DNA from: Pontibacter sp. Tf4 | Lineage (GTDB): Bacteria > Bacteroidota > Bacteroidia > Cytophagales > Hymenobacteraceae | Assembly (NCBI RefSeq): GCF_014212495.1 | Contig: NZ_JACKZC010000002.1 | Span: 1 to 64,000, forward strand | Length of the DNA stretch: 64,000 bases | Direction: 5' to 3' | Shown here: one piece after another, positions 34,962 to 43,098 of the stretch | Layout of the letters: the number at the start of each line of letters is the position of its first letter | Position numbering within the stretch: position 1 is the first letter of the stretch | Notes under the pieces: model-generated | The model's input: the letters and a program-made list of their open reading frames with translations, nothing else | The model's database searches: none | What the model was told of the DNA's origin: nothing | Position numbers and translations under genes: made by a program

Positions 34962-35059
34962 GGCAGTATGGCTTTAAAGGTTAATAAAATTAGCCTTGCA
35001 GCCAGCTGAAATCAAGATGTACAGGCCCTGTACAGCTTGAAATACAATGGGTTACGATA

Positions 35060-35140
35060 GATTCGGTGAGTTGAGAAAGTAGCTTAAAATGACGCACCGA
35101 ATCACGCCCCTTTTTATCGGGAGATGCCGAATAATTCGGT
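35060..35140. repeat. ATTCGGT repeats between integrase and tRNA-Glu
   Basis: GATTCGGTG (35060-35068) and CACCGAATC (35095-35103) form an inverted pair; a second pair lies in the palindrome CCGAATAATTCGG (35127-35139). Four copies in 80 bp next to the att core are placed like arm-type sites for the integrase or binding sites of an excisionase. Confidence 0.55.
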
Positions 35141-35152
35141 AGTGCCAAAAAT

Positions 35153-35191
35153 GCAAAAAGCCTGCAAATATTTGATTTGCAGGCTTTTTGC
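35153..35191 (-). terminator. Intrinsic terminator downstream of tRNA-Glu
   Basis: Perfect 17-bp arms, GCAAAAAGCCTGCAAAT at 35153-35169 and its complement at 35175-35191, with a 5-nt loop, 20 bp after the tRNA 3' end. Confidence 0.9.
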
Positions 35192-35212
35192 TGATTTTAG
35201 TATGATAACTTG

Positions 35213-35284
35213 TAGTCCGTAGGGGAATCGAACCCCTGTTGCCAGAATGAAAATCTGGAGTCCTAACCCCTAGACGAACGGACC
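35213..35284 (-). tRNA. tRNA-Glu (UUC)
   Basis: Read on the minus strand it begins GGTCCGTTCG and ends ACGGACTA. The acceptor stem GGTCCGT/ACGGACT pairs with one G-U, the anticodon arm is CCAGA-TTTTCAT-TCTGG with anticodon TTC, and the T arm is CAGGGGTTCGATTCCCCT-like. No CCA is encoded (ACA follows). The last 20 bp (35211-35230) are duplicated at 12075-12094, marking it as an integration target. Confidence 0.95.
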
Positions 35285-35305
35285 GTTCTTGCTGTATTGC
35301 GGGTG

Positions 35306-35336
35306 CAAAGATAGGAGAGTGTTTTTAATCTGCAAA
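35306..35336 (-). promoter_or_regulatory. Consensus Bacteroidota promoter of tRNA-Glu
   Basis: On the minus strand TTTG (35333-35336), a 19-bp spacer and TATCTTTG (35306-35313) match TTTG-N19-TAnnTTTG exactly, 21 bp before the tRNA 5' end. Confidence 0.85.
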
Positions 35337-35394
35337 CAACAGTATTTGATTTTTTGCCTGTTCATTTATAAGCCTCTGCAAATCAGTAGTAAAA

Positions 35395-35425
35395 AAATTA
35401 GCCACCTGATCAAGGTGGCTAATTT
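35395..35425 (-). terminator. Intrinsic terminator of the ABC permease gene
   Basis: AAATTAGCCACCT (35395-35407) and AGGTGGCTAATTT (35413-35425) are perfect 13-bp arms. On the minus strand they are followed by a T-run, 18 bp after the permease stop. Confidence 0.9.
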
Positions 35426-35442
35426 CGGGCAAACAGCTATAG

Positions 35443-37845
35443 TTATTCGCTCTTTAAGGATAGTACCGGATTGGCCATGGCAGCCTTTATTGCCTGGATG
35501 CTCATCGTAATTAAAGCGATTACCAGGGTTAAAATGCCAGCCACTATAAAGGCGCCATATCCTAATGTGATGCGGTAGGTAAAGTCCTGCAGCCAGGTAT
35601 TTATCAGGTAGTAGGCTATGGGCACAGCTATGACAAAGGCCACCAATACAAGTTTTACAAACTCTTTAGAGAATAATACGGTGATGCTGAAGGTAGAAGC
35701 GCCTAATACTTTGCGGATACCGACTTCCTTGGTGCGCTGCGCTGCCATAAAGGCCACCAAACCATATAAGCCGATACAGCCAATGAAAATCGCAATCAAA
35801 GAGAATAGTTTGAAGAGCGTGTTTTGTCTGGCTTCATCCTGGTAAAACTCGGCTATAGTTGCATCCAGGTATTCATAGTTAAATACGTCATCCGGATAAA
35901 CCTTTTCCCAGACTTTCTCTAAATGTTGGAGTGCTTCCTTCTGCTGGCTCATGTCTATTTTGACCGAGATAACACTGTACGCTTCCGGGTTTTTGGTCAT
36001 AATGATCGGTTCTATGGGCGATGCAAGCGATGCCTGGTGAAAATCGGCTACCACACCAACTATAGTTCCTGCATACCGTTTGTCGCCCAGCGATAAATGT
36101 TTGCCTAACGCATCTTCTGGCGTTTTAAGCCCAAGTTTGCGGCGCATCGTATCGTTGATCACCATGTAGTGGATGGAATCGCCACTCGGGTAGCCTTTGC
36201 CGGCCAGAAACTTCATATCATACAAACTAAAGTAATAGGGGTCTACAAACTTTTTGTGTGTCTGAAAATCTTCATCTTTTGCTGCATGGTTAAAGTAAAA
36301 GTTGCCATAGCTGATGTTGCCGGAAGAAGGGGCGTCAGAGCCGAAACTGATTTCCTTGATAGCTGGGTTATTTAATAATTCCTGGCGCAGCGGCTGAATT
36401 TTATAGCCTGTATTTCGGGGTAAAAAGACGGTGATGACTGCTTCCTTGTTAAACCCTAAAGACTTGCTCCGGAAGTAGTTCATCTGCTCATTCACCAGTA
36501 GGGTGCAAATAATGAGTACCTGGCAAATAGTAAACTGCATCACCACTAACACCTGGCGTAACGATATTCCACCAAAACGTTGTACGCTCATGCGGCTGCG
36601 CAAAGCTGTAATAGGCTGGAAGTTAGACAACACAAAGGCAGGATAAAATCCGGCGAAAAGTGTGACCAGCAAGGTTTGAAGTACAAGGAAAAGCAGCAGT
36701 ACCTGATCATCAAACAAACTGAAGCTTATCTTGAGATCAAGCAGTGTGTTGAGGTGTGGTAATGCAAGCTCCGTGAGAATAACAGAAAGGAAAGTAGCGC
36801 ATAATACAATCAAAAGGGTTTCGCACAGAAACTGGATAACCAGTTGGGTGCGGCTGCTGCCCATTACCTTGCGCACACCAACTTCTTTGGCGCGTCTGAT
36901 TGCCTGTGCCGTTGCAAGGTTTATAAAGTTGATACAAGCCGTAAGTAGCAATACAATGCCAACTATAGCCATCGCCCAGATCAGCTCTTTGGAAATAGGG
37001 GTTTGCGCAAATGCCCCGAAAAAGCTGGTATTGTAGTGGATGTCTTTTAAGGGCTGCAGCAGGTACTGCATGTTGTGGCCCGGGCTTTCACGTTCTACAT
37101 GCTGCTTCACAAATTGGTTGACTGCTGTTTCGGCTGTAGTTGGCGACATGTTGTCTGGCAGCACCACAAATGTCTGGTGGTCGCTCGATAGGTTCCCCCA
37201 GTCGGTTGGCAGGGTTTTCCGGATGGTTTCGTAAGATACGAGCATTACAAATGGGAATTCGGTATTGCCCGGCATATCCGGCATCACAGAAACCACCTTC
37301 AGGATATACTGGTTATTGTACCTGATCACTTTGCCAACTGCATTCTGTCCCGGGAAATATTTATCTGCAAGTGATTGTGTCAGTATCACGACGTTAGGAT
37401 TTGCAAATTGCGACTTTACATTTATAGGGCCTGTGTTAAAATCAAAGACATCAAAAAAGCTCGGTTCTACAAACCCGATGTTCTCGTCGACCAGGAATTT
37501 CCTGCCTGTGCCCACCGTGTTTGATGGAATATTGATCTGGGCACCCATATCACCCTTTATCTGCGTGATGGCTTCAAAGCCTAAGTTTCCGTTACTACGG
37601 AGGTTGGCGGCCAACGGGAAATGGGAGGCAGGTGTGTTAAAACCGTTTACCGGAAATGTAACGACAAACCTGTAAATCTTTTCGGCTTTGGTATGAAAGT
37701 TATCGTAGCTGAGCTGGTATTGTATGACCAGGAAAAGCAAAATGCTGCAGGTAATGCCCAGTGCCAGTCCGGCAATGTTCAGGATGCTGTAGCTCTTGTT
37801 ACGGAGCAACGAGCGAAAGGCGGTGAGAAAGTAGATCTTAAACAT
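35443..37845 (-). CDS. ABC transporter permease, MacB/FtsX type
   Basis: 800 aa with two FtsX modules. Helix 1 (SILNIAGLALGITCSILLFLVI) is followed by a periplasmic MacB core domain (~residues 45-280), three helices (~285-430, with the conserved AIRRAKEVGVRKVMGSSR stretch), a second periplasmic domain, and a closing three-helix FtsX block (GLVAFMAAQRTKEVGIRKVLG). No ATP-binding subunit is adjacent. It is divergent from an NtrC-type regulator; a sigma-54-like site at 37996-38010 and two dyads upstream of it suggest sigma-54 control. Such permeases move lipids, peptides or drugs, or transmit envelope signals; the substrate is unknown. Confidence 0.92.
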   Translation of the reverse strand: MFKIYFLTAFRSLLRNKSYSILNIAGLALGITCSILLFLVIQYQLSYDNFHTKAEKIYRFVVTFPVNGFNTPASHFPLAANLRSNGNLGFEAITQIKGDMGAQINIPSNTVGTGRKFLVDENIGFVEPSFFDVFDFNTGPINVKSQFANPNVVILTQSLADKYFPGQNAVGKVIRYNNQYILKVVSVMPDMPGNTEFPFVMLVSYETIRKTLPTDWGNLSSDHQTFVVLPDNMSPTTAETAVNQFVKQHVERESPGHNMQYLLQPLKDIHYNTSFFGAFAQTPISKELIWAMAIVGIVLLLTACINFINLATAQAIRRAKEVGVRKVMGSSRTQLVIQFLCETLLIVLCATFLSVILTELALPHLNTLLDLKISFSLFDDQVLLLFLVLQTLLVTLFAGFYPAFVLSNFQPITALRSRMSVQRFGGISLRQVLVVMQFTICQVLIICTLLVNEQMNYFRSKSLGFNKEAVITVFLPRNTGYKIQPLRQELLNNPAIKEISFGSDAPSSGNISYGNFYFNHAAKDEDFQTHKKFVDPYYFSLYDMKFLAGKGYPSGDSIHYMVINDTMRRKLGLKTPEDALGKHLSLGDKRYAGTIVGVVADFHQASLASPIEPIIMTKNPEAYSVISVKIDMSQQKEALQHLEKVWEKVYPDDVFNYEYLDATIAEFYQDEARQNTLFKLFSLIAIFIGCIGLYGLVAFMAAQRTKEVGIRKVLGASTFSITVLFSKEFVKLVLVAFVIAVPIAYYLINTWLQDFTYRITLGYGAFIVAGILTLVIALITMSIQAIKAAMANPVLSLKSE

Positions 37846-37865
37846 AGTTTTATAGTTGGAGGCTT

Positions 37866-37924
37866 AGTTGTTAGTTATTGGTTGTTAGTTGTTAGTTATT
37901 AGTTATTGGTTGTTAGTTGTTAGT
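37866..37924. repeat. Short direct repeats of GTTAGTT(A/G)TT
   Basis: GTTAGTTATTGGTT, GTTAGTTGTTAG and related units follow each other about six times just upstream of the permease start. It is a simple tandem repeat, not CRISPR-like, since there are no spacers. Confidence 0.7.
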
Positions 37925-37995
37925 GGTTTTGGATCGGCAGGTATTATAGTTTACTCTTTAATCTTGAAAATCCATAAATCCTGATTCTGATAATG

Positions 37996-38010
37996 CCAAG
38001 CAGTGTGCCA
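37996..38010 (-). promoter_or_regulatory. Candidate sigma-54 promoter of the ABC permease
   Basis: On the minus strand TGGCAC-N5-TTGG closely fits the -24/-12 consensus TGGCAC-N5-TTGC (one mismatch), about 150 bp before the permease ATG. The regulator encoded divergently is of the sigma-54-activating class. Confidence 0.55.
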
Positions 38011-38062
38011 AAACTATAAAAGCGGCTTCCCGGATCAATTTCCTAAACTATAGTCCGGAACA

Positions 38063-38100
38063 GTGTCCATCTGCGGACACTTTTTGTCCATGCATGGACA
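38063..38100. promoter_or_regulatory. Tandem TGTCC-N6-GGACA dyads, candidate enhancer sites
   Basis: Site one spans 38063-38080 (GTGTCC, six bases, GGACAC). Site two spans 38085-38100 (TGTCCATGCATGGACA, a perfect palindrome). Their centres are 21 bp apart, two helical turns, and they lie ~55-90 bp upstream of the sigma-54-like site for the permease. They probably bind the NtrC-type regulator. Confidence 0.65.
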
Positions 38101-38198
38101 GCAGGTACTACTTTTTCCGGTAAATTTCCCATAAATTACATAAGTATAAGCCTGGCACAATATTTTACTGTGACCTGTAAACTATAACCCCGCCAACT

Positions 38199-39584
38199 AT
38201 GGAAAATAACCTGGGCCGCATCCTGGTAATCGACGATAACGAAGATGTGCTTTTCTCTGCTAAAATGCTGCTGCGCAAATATGCCAAAGAAGTAGTAATG
38301 GAGAAGAACCCAAAGAAGATCCCGTTCCTGCTTTCAAACTATGAGTTCGACATCATTCTGCTGGACATGAACTATAGCCAGGACATTACCAGCGGGCAGG
38401 AGGGCTTTTACTGGCTGCAGGAGATCCTGAAATATGATCCATCGGCGGTGGTGATTATGATCACGGCGTTTGGCGATGTGGAAATGGCGGTGCGGGCAGT
38501 AAAGGAAGGTGCTACCGACTTTGTGCTGAAACCATGGCAAAACGAAAAGCTGATCGCCACACTTTCGGCGGCGGCAAAACTGCGCAACTCCTACAAAGAA
38601 GTAACTCAGCTGAAAGAAGTAAACCGCACCCTTTCGGCGGAGCTTAACCCTTCGACCGACATCATTATGGGTAACAGTCAACCTATGCAGCAGCTGTTTT
38701 CGATCATAGATAAAGTAGCCAAAACCGATGCCGATGTATTGCTGCTGGGCGAGAACGGAACCGGTAAAGAAGTAATTGCCCGAACTATACACCAGCGCTC
38801 CTCCCGTGCCGATAAAGTGTTTGTAACCGTAGATATGGGCGCTATCACCGAATCCTTGTTCGAGAGTGAGCTGTTTGGCCATAAAAAAGGCGCGTTTACC
38901 GATGCTAAAGAAGATAGAATTGGCAGGATAGAAGCGGCAAATGGCGGCACATTATTCCTGGATGAAATCGGTAATTTATCGCTGGCTATGCAGGCAAAAC
39001 TGCTGACTGTGCTGCAGCGCCGTGAAGTGATACGGGTAGGTATCAACAAACCGATACCGGTGAATGTGCGCCTGATATGTGCCACCAACATGCCGCTGAA
39101 AGAGATGGTGCAGCGTAACGAATTTCGCCAGGATTTGCTGTACCGCATAAACACCGTAGAACTCAACCTGCCACCTTTGCGCAACCGGCTGGATGATATT
39201 CCGCTTTTTGCCGAGCACTTTTTAAGCATCTATGCCCGCAAGTACAAGCAGCCTTTAAAACGGTTGTCAGATTCCGGTTTGGCAAAGTTGCGCCGCTATA
39301 GTTGGCCGGGCAATGTGCGCGAACTACAGCACGTGTTGGAGCGGGCATCCATTATGAGCGACAACCGTGAACTGCAGGCCGACGACTTTTTCTTTTTAGC
39401 CGAAACGGAAGCGCCCCAAATTATAGCTGCAACTGCAAACGATGCCGTGAAACTGGACGACCTGGAGCGCGAAGCCGTGCAGCGGGCATTGGACAAACAC
39501 GACGGCAACATCTCGAAAGCAGCCAAGGAATTAGGTTTGTCGCGCGGGGCGCTTTACCGAAGACTGGAAAAGTATGCGCTTTAA
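38199..39584 (+). CDS. Sigma-54-dependent response regulator, NtrC family
   Basis: 461 aa. Receiver domain ~1-125 with acidic pocket D12/D13 and phospho-acceptor D56 (IILLDMNYS). AAA+ domain with Walker A GENGTGKE (~residue 184), FLDEIGNL as Walker B, and R-finger region FRQDLLYRINTVEL. The sigma-54-contacting loop reads GAFTDA instead of GAFTGA, a known natural variant. A Fis-type HTH closes the protein (GNISKAAKELGLSRGALYRRL). The histidine kinase gene overlaps its end by 11 bp. Likely targets are the divergent permease and possibly osmC. Two or three CTATAGTT octamers lie in or near the gene. Confidence 0.95.
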   Translation: MENNLGRILVIDDNEDVLFSAKMLLRKYAKEVVMEKNPKKIPFLLSNYEFDIILLDMNYSQDITSGQEGFYWLQEILKYDPSAVVIMITAFGDVEMAVRAVKEGATDFVLKPWQNEKLIATLSAAAKLRNSYKEVTQLKEVNRTLSAELNPSTDIIMGNSQPMQQLFSIIDKVAKTDADVLLLGENGTGKEVIARTIHQRSSRADKVFVTVDMGAITESLFESELFGHKKGAFTDAKEDRIGRIEAANGGTLFLDEIGNLSLAMQAKLLTVLQRREVIRVGINKPIPVNVRLICATNMPLKEMVQRNEFRQDLLYRINTVELNLPPLRNRLDDIPLFAEHFLSIYARKYKQPLKRLSDSGLAKLRRYSWPGNVRELQHVLERASIMSDNRELQADDFFFLAETEAPQIIAATANDAVKLDDLEREAVQRALDKHDGNISKAAKELGLSRGALYRRLEKYAL

Positions 39585-40929
39585 GAACTACAGGCTACAG
39601 CTGGTGTTGCGCCTGCTGCTGTTGGCGGCATCTATCTATGCATTGGCTATAGTTGGGCCATCGTCAGCCTACGGTGCCACATTTACGGGCCTGCTGGCTT
39701 TAATCCTGCTGCAGGTTTTTCTGCTGATACAGTTTCACGAGCGTACCAACCGGCAGTTCCTGCGCTTTCTGAACTCCATAAAATACGATGACTTTACCGA
39801 GCAGTTTAACGTAACCGGCGAAGGAAAAGTACAGGACGAACTGACACGTGGGTTAAACGATGTGATGGAGAAGTTCCGGGAAGTGCGTGCCGAAAAGGAA
39901 GCCCATCTGCATTACTTTGAAGTGATCGTGCAGCACATTGGCATTGGCATCATCACCTATAAACCCGACGGCGAGATACTGATGCTGAACAATGCCGCCA
40001 AAAAACTGGTGCATTTAACGCAGGCAAATACCATAAGCGAACTGCAGAAAGTAAGTCCGGAACTGGCGTTGGGGCTGCAACAACTGGAGCACGGCGATAA
40101 GGTTTTGGTGCCGGTGCGGCATGGCGGCGAACAGGCCAATTTAACGGTGCATGTCATCGAACTATCACTGCTGGGCGACCGCGTGCGGCTGGCCTCTATC
40201 CAGAACATACAGCGCGAGCTGGAAGAAAAGGAGATGGAAGCCTGGCACAACCTGATCAAGGTGCTCACACACGAGATCATGAATTCCGTTACGCCAATCG
40301 CTTCGCTTTCTGCCAGTGCCTCCGAAGAGATAAGCAGCTATACAGATACCGAAGCCGAAGAAGTAACCATTTTGCGCGAAGAGCTGGATGATGTGGGCCG
40401 CTGCCTGCAAACTATAAGTCGCCGCTCCGATAGCCTGATAAAATTTGTGAACGACTTCCGTAACCTGACCACTATCTCGGTGCCGCAAAAAACGGTGTTT
40501 AAAGTAGGAGAGCTGTTCTGCGAAATCAAGATGCTGCTGCGCGAGCAACTGGCAAATAACCATGTGCAACTGAAAGTGGAGATACCGTCTGAGGACATCC
40601 TGCTGTCGGCGGACCGCGGGATGGTGGAGCAGGTGCTGATAAACCTGGTGAAGAACGCCATGGAAGCCCTGCACGAAAAAGAACATGCCACTATAAAACT
40701 ACAGGCTTACCTGGATGAGCGCAGCCGCGCCCGGCTTTTAGTTTGCGACAATGGCCAGGGCATGACTGAAGAAGCCATGCAGAAGATCTTTATCCCGTTT
40801 TATACCACCAAAAAGACCGGCTCCGGTATTGGCCTGAGCTTATCCCGACAGATCATGCGTTTGCACCAGGGCAACATTGCTGTAAATTCTAAACTTGGCG
40901 AGGGTACTGTCTTTACACTTAATTTTTAA
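39574..40929 (+). CDS. Sensor histidine kinase
   Basis: 451 aa. Two N-terminal membrane helices (LRLLLLAASIYALAIVG, TGLLALILLQVFLL) enclose almost no periplasmic loop, so it probably senses in the membrane or cytoplasm. A linker and PAS domain follow (~115-215, GIGIITYKPDGEILMLNNAA). The HisKA box is VLTHEIMNSVTPIASL with H233, and the HATPase_c region has NLVKNAMEAL, DNGQGM and GSGIGLSLSRQIM. It overlaps the response regulator gene, its obvious partner. After the stop, a cluster of GGACA-N4-TGTCC-like dyads spans 40973-41080. Confidence 0.95.
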   Translation: MRFKNYRLQLVLRLLLLAASIYALAIVGPSSAYGATFTGLLALILLQVFLLIQFHERTNRQFLRFLNSIKYDDFTEQFNVTGEGKVQDELTRGLNDVMEKFREVRAEKEAHLHYFEVIVQHIGIGIITYKPDGEILMLNNAAKKLVHLTQANTISELQKVSPELALGLQQLEHGDKVLVPVRHGGEQANLTVHVIELSLLGDRVRLASIQNIQRELEEKEMEAWHNLIKVLTHEIMNSVTPIASLSASASEEISSYTDTEAEEVTILREELDDVGRCLQTISRRSDSLIKFVNDFRNLTTISVPQKTVFKVGELFCEIKMLLREQLANNHVQLKVEIPSEDILLSADRGMVEQVLINLVKNAMEALHEKEHATIKLQAYLDERSRARLLVCDNGQGMTEEAMQKIFIPFYTTKKTGSGIGLSLSRQIMRLHQGNIAVNSKLGEGTVFTLNF

Positions 40930-40972
40930 GCACCGCTATAGTTTGCTATAGTTCATATCTCACCGCTCTTTC

Positions 40973-41080
40973 GGACATCCATGTACGAAAGCAATCTGCC
41001 GGGGACATGGATGTCCCTATGTTACCAATAACGCGGACAAGGATGTCTGCAACAGCTATAGTTCCTGACACGGATATCCG
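40973..41080. promoter_or_regulatory. Array of four GGACA-N4-TGTCC-like dyads before osmC
   Basis: Sites at 40973-40986 (GGACATCCATGTAC), 41002-41017 (GGGACATGGATGTCCC), 41035-41048 (GGACAAGGATGTCT) and ~41067-41080 (with CGGATATCCG). Centres are about 30-32 bp apart, close to three helical turns. The half-site is the same pentamer as in the dyads at 38063-38100, in inverted arrangement. Confidence 0.55.
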
Positions 41081-41167
41081 GAACAGCGACTTAGTATTGT
41101 TTGCGAAGGAGTTTAACTTAACTATAGTTCTGCGCAACTGCGTATAGGAGTGTAAAACCGCACCACT

Positions 41168-41605
41168 ATGAGCAGAACCGTAACCGTTAGCGCCGAAGTA
41201 CCCAATGGCTTTGTGGCCAACATACAAATGGGCGATCAGCAATTTATAATTGATGAGACCGGCATTGAACAGGGGCTTGACACCGGCCCGACGCCATACG
41301 ATTACATTATGAGCGCCTTGGGGGCCTGCACGGTTATAACGCTGCATATGTACGCCAAACGAAAGCAATGGCCCCTGCAGCGCGCCGAAGTTACGCTTGT
41401 CCACGAACGCGTTTACGCCACCGATTGCGAACACTGCGACGACAAAGCTGCCAGAATATCACAGATCACCAAGAAGCTCCGTTTAATAGGCAACCTGACG
41501 CCCGAACAACGCCTTCGCCTCGAATCCATTTCTGCTAAGTGCCCGGTCCAGAAAACACTGCAGACTGGCCTCATGATCCAGACGGAGCTTGTGCCTGAAC
41601 TATAG
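41168..41605 (+). CDS. OsmC family peroxiredoxin-like protein
   Basis: 145 aa. Two family cysteines are present, C54 in GACTV and C125 in SAKCPV, spaced as in OsmC/Ohr proteins, which reduce organic hydroperoxides. ALGACTVITLHMYAKRK is typical of the YhfA-like OsmC branch. Its upstream region carries the regular dyad array described at 40973-41080, so it may be part of the NtrC-type regulon. Its stop codon TAG is formed within an AACTATAGTT copy. Confidence 0.9.
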   Translation: MSRTVTVSAEVPNGFVANIQMGDQQFIIDETGIEQGLDTGPTPYDYIMSALGACTVITLHMYAKRKQWPLQRAEVTLVHERVYATDCEHCDDKAARISQITKKLRLIGNLTPEQRLRLESISAKCPVQKTLQTGLMIQTELVPEL

Positions 41606-41688
41606 TTTGCTTCTGGCGCTGTTTTCGGTATATTCGTCATGTAAAACCACTGCAATACAGGCTTACCTATAGTTGCATTCTCAAACAT

Positions 41689-42993
41689 ATGTTCAAAAAG
41701 TCCATCTCTGCTTTTATACTTGGTTTAACCCTGCTGACAGGCTGCGTGCCTCTCGAAGAGCAGGCCCAAAGCAGCACCAGCCATCAAAGCCAGATCCGGT
41801 ACGAAGATTTTATTTATAACGAAGGCATAAAGTCGGTGCAGTTTTACCAGGCAACCGGTGTGCCCGAAGAAGTGCTGGAGCCGGCCGTAACGAACCTGCA
41901 GCAGGGAAGGCCCCTTGTACTGGAGTTCGACAGGCTGAATGTGGGAACACAGCGCCTGGTGGCCAAACTGATACACTGCAACTATAACTGGACGCCCTCT
42001 AACCTGAACGAAACGCAGTACCTGAACGAGTTTAACGAGTTCTTTATAACTGATGCACAAAACTCAGTAAACACCCGCGTGCCGTATGTGCATTACCGTT
42101 TCCGGGTGCCGCGCGTGAAATTGAGTGGCAACTATGTGCTGGAAGTGCGTGAAGAAGGTGGCAACCTGCTGCTGACGCGCCGCATGATGGTGTACCAGAA
42201 CCTGACCACTGTTACCGCAAAACTGGGCTTGCCTGCCGGGCCGTCGGGCCGCGAAACAAGGCAGCCGGTAGAGTTTAACGTGTTTTACAAAGACTACGAA
42301 CTGGTAAACCCGGCCATGGAAGTGAAAGCTGTACTGCGCCAGAACCACCGCTGGGACAATGCCAAATTCATCCCGTCGCCAACCTTTGTGCGCGACCATC
42401 TGAAGCGCCTGGAGTACGTGTTCTTCGAGCCAAAGGATAATTTCCTGGGCCTTGCCGAGTACCGTCCGTTTGATACCCGCAGCGTGCGCTACAACGGCAT
42501 TGGCGTAAGCAACGTGAACACAGAGGCAAACCCTGTAGAAGTGTTCCTGCAAATAGATAAGAACCGCTCTGCTGAAGTTTACAGCCAGGAACCGGACATC
42601 AATGGCAAGATGATCATCAATAACCTCGAGTACGGCAACGGCGACATAAACGCAGATTACACGTGGGTTGATTTTGAGCTGGAAGCCCCTGAAGAGCCAG
42701 CCGGGCAGGTTTACATTTTAGGTTCCCTTACCGATTGGAAACTATCCCCGGAAGCCCGCATGAAGTACAACCCCGAGCGGCAGGCTTATAGTGGCAAGTT
42801 GCTTCTGAAACAGGGCTACTACAATTACCAGTACGCGCTGCAGAAAGGCAATACCATAGACTATAGTTACTACGAAGGCAGCCACTTCGAAACCGAAAAC
42901 TCCTACGACATCCTGATCTACTACCGCCCACCTGGTTCCCGCGCGGATCTGTTAATTGGGTATGAAGAGATCTTGTTTAACAGGAGACGTTAA
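41689..42993 (+). CDS. Type IX secretion system plug protein (DUF5103)
   Basis: 434 aa lipoprotein-type signal (ISAFILGLTLLTGC). The N-terminal region (VQFYQATGVPEEVLEPAV, LEFDRLNVGTQRLVAKLIHC, WTPSNLNETQYLNEFNEF) and the C-terminal Ig-like region (GQVYILGSLTDWKLSPEA, ending YRPPGSRADLLIGYEEI) match the T9SS plug family (DUF5103), which gates the SprA translocon from the periplasmic side. This ties the chromosome to a functional T9SS, matching the PKD/CHU_C and SprF genes in the island. No other T9SS gene is adjacent. Confidence 0.9.
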   Translation: MFKKSISAFILGLTLLTGCVPLEEQAQSSTSHQSQIRYEDFIYNEGIKSVQFYQATGVPEEVLEPAVTNLQQGRPLVLEFDRLNVGTQRLVAKLIHCNYNWTPSNLNETQYLNEFNEFFITDAQNSVNTRVPYVHYRFRVPRVKLSGNYVLEVREEGGNLLLTRRMMVYQNLTTVTAKLGLPAGPSGRETRQPVEFNVFYKDYELVNPAMEVKAVLRQNHRWDNAKFIPSPTFVRDHLKRLEYVFFEPKDNFLGLAEYRPFDTRSVRYNGIGVSNVNTEANPVEVFLQIDKNRSAEVYSQEPDINGKMIINNLEYGNGDINADYTWVDFELEAPEEPAGQVYILGSLTDWKLSPEARMKYNPERQAYSGKLLLKQGYYNYQYALQKGNTIDYSYYEGSHFETENSYDILIYYRPPGSRADLLIGYEEILFNRRR

Positions 42994-43098
42994 GCGAATA
43001 ATTTCAAATTACGCATATAGTGCAGATAAGCGTATGTTGTGGTTTATACTATAGTTATGTGGTATTTTAAATTATCAAGGAAAGTATCAAGGGATAGT

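Larger units (their letters stand above)
12075..35230. mobile_element. Putative genomic island integrated in tRNA-Glu
   Basis: Three observations support an island: a tyrosine recombinase gene at 33714-34961, adjacent to tRNA-Glu; a 20-bp exact direct repeat of the tRNA 3' end at both edges; and near absence of the CTATAGTT octamer that is dense to the right of the tRNA, apart from 24.9-26.2 kb. The cargo is an RHS module, a PKD/SprF surface pair, RadC, WYL/YegP, a patatin operon and a nucleotidyltransferase pair. No relaxase or conjugation genes are visible, so it is not a self-transmissible ICE as seen. The DNA left of 12075 also lacks the octamer, so a second, tandem element may lie there. 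Confidence 0.65.

Noticed and set aside
37866..37924. CRISPR array
   Set aside because: The GTTAGTT units are contiguous or irregularly spaced without unique spacers, and no cas genes are present.
38153..38167. Sigma-54 promoter for the response regulator itself
   Set aside because: TGGCAC is perfect, but the -12 half reads TTTA without the GC dinucleotide, so it is too weak to annotate as a feature.
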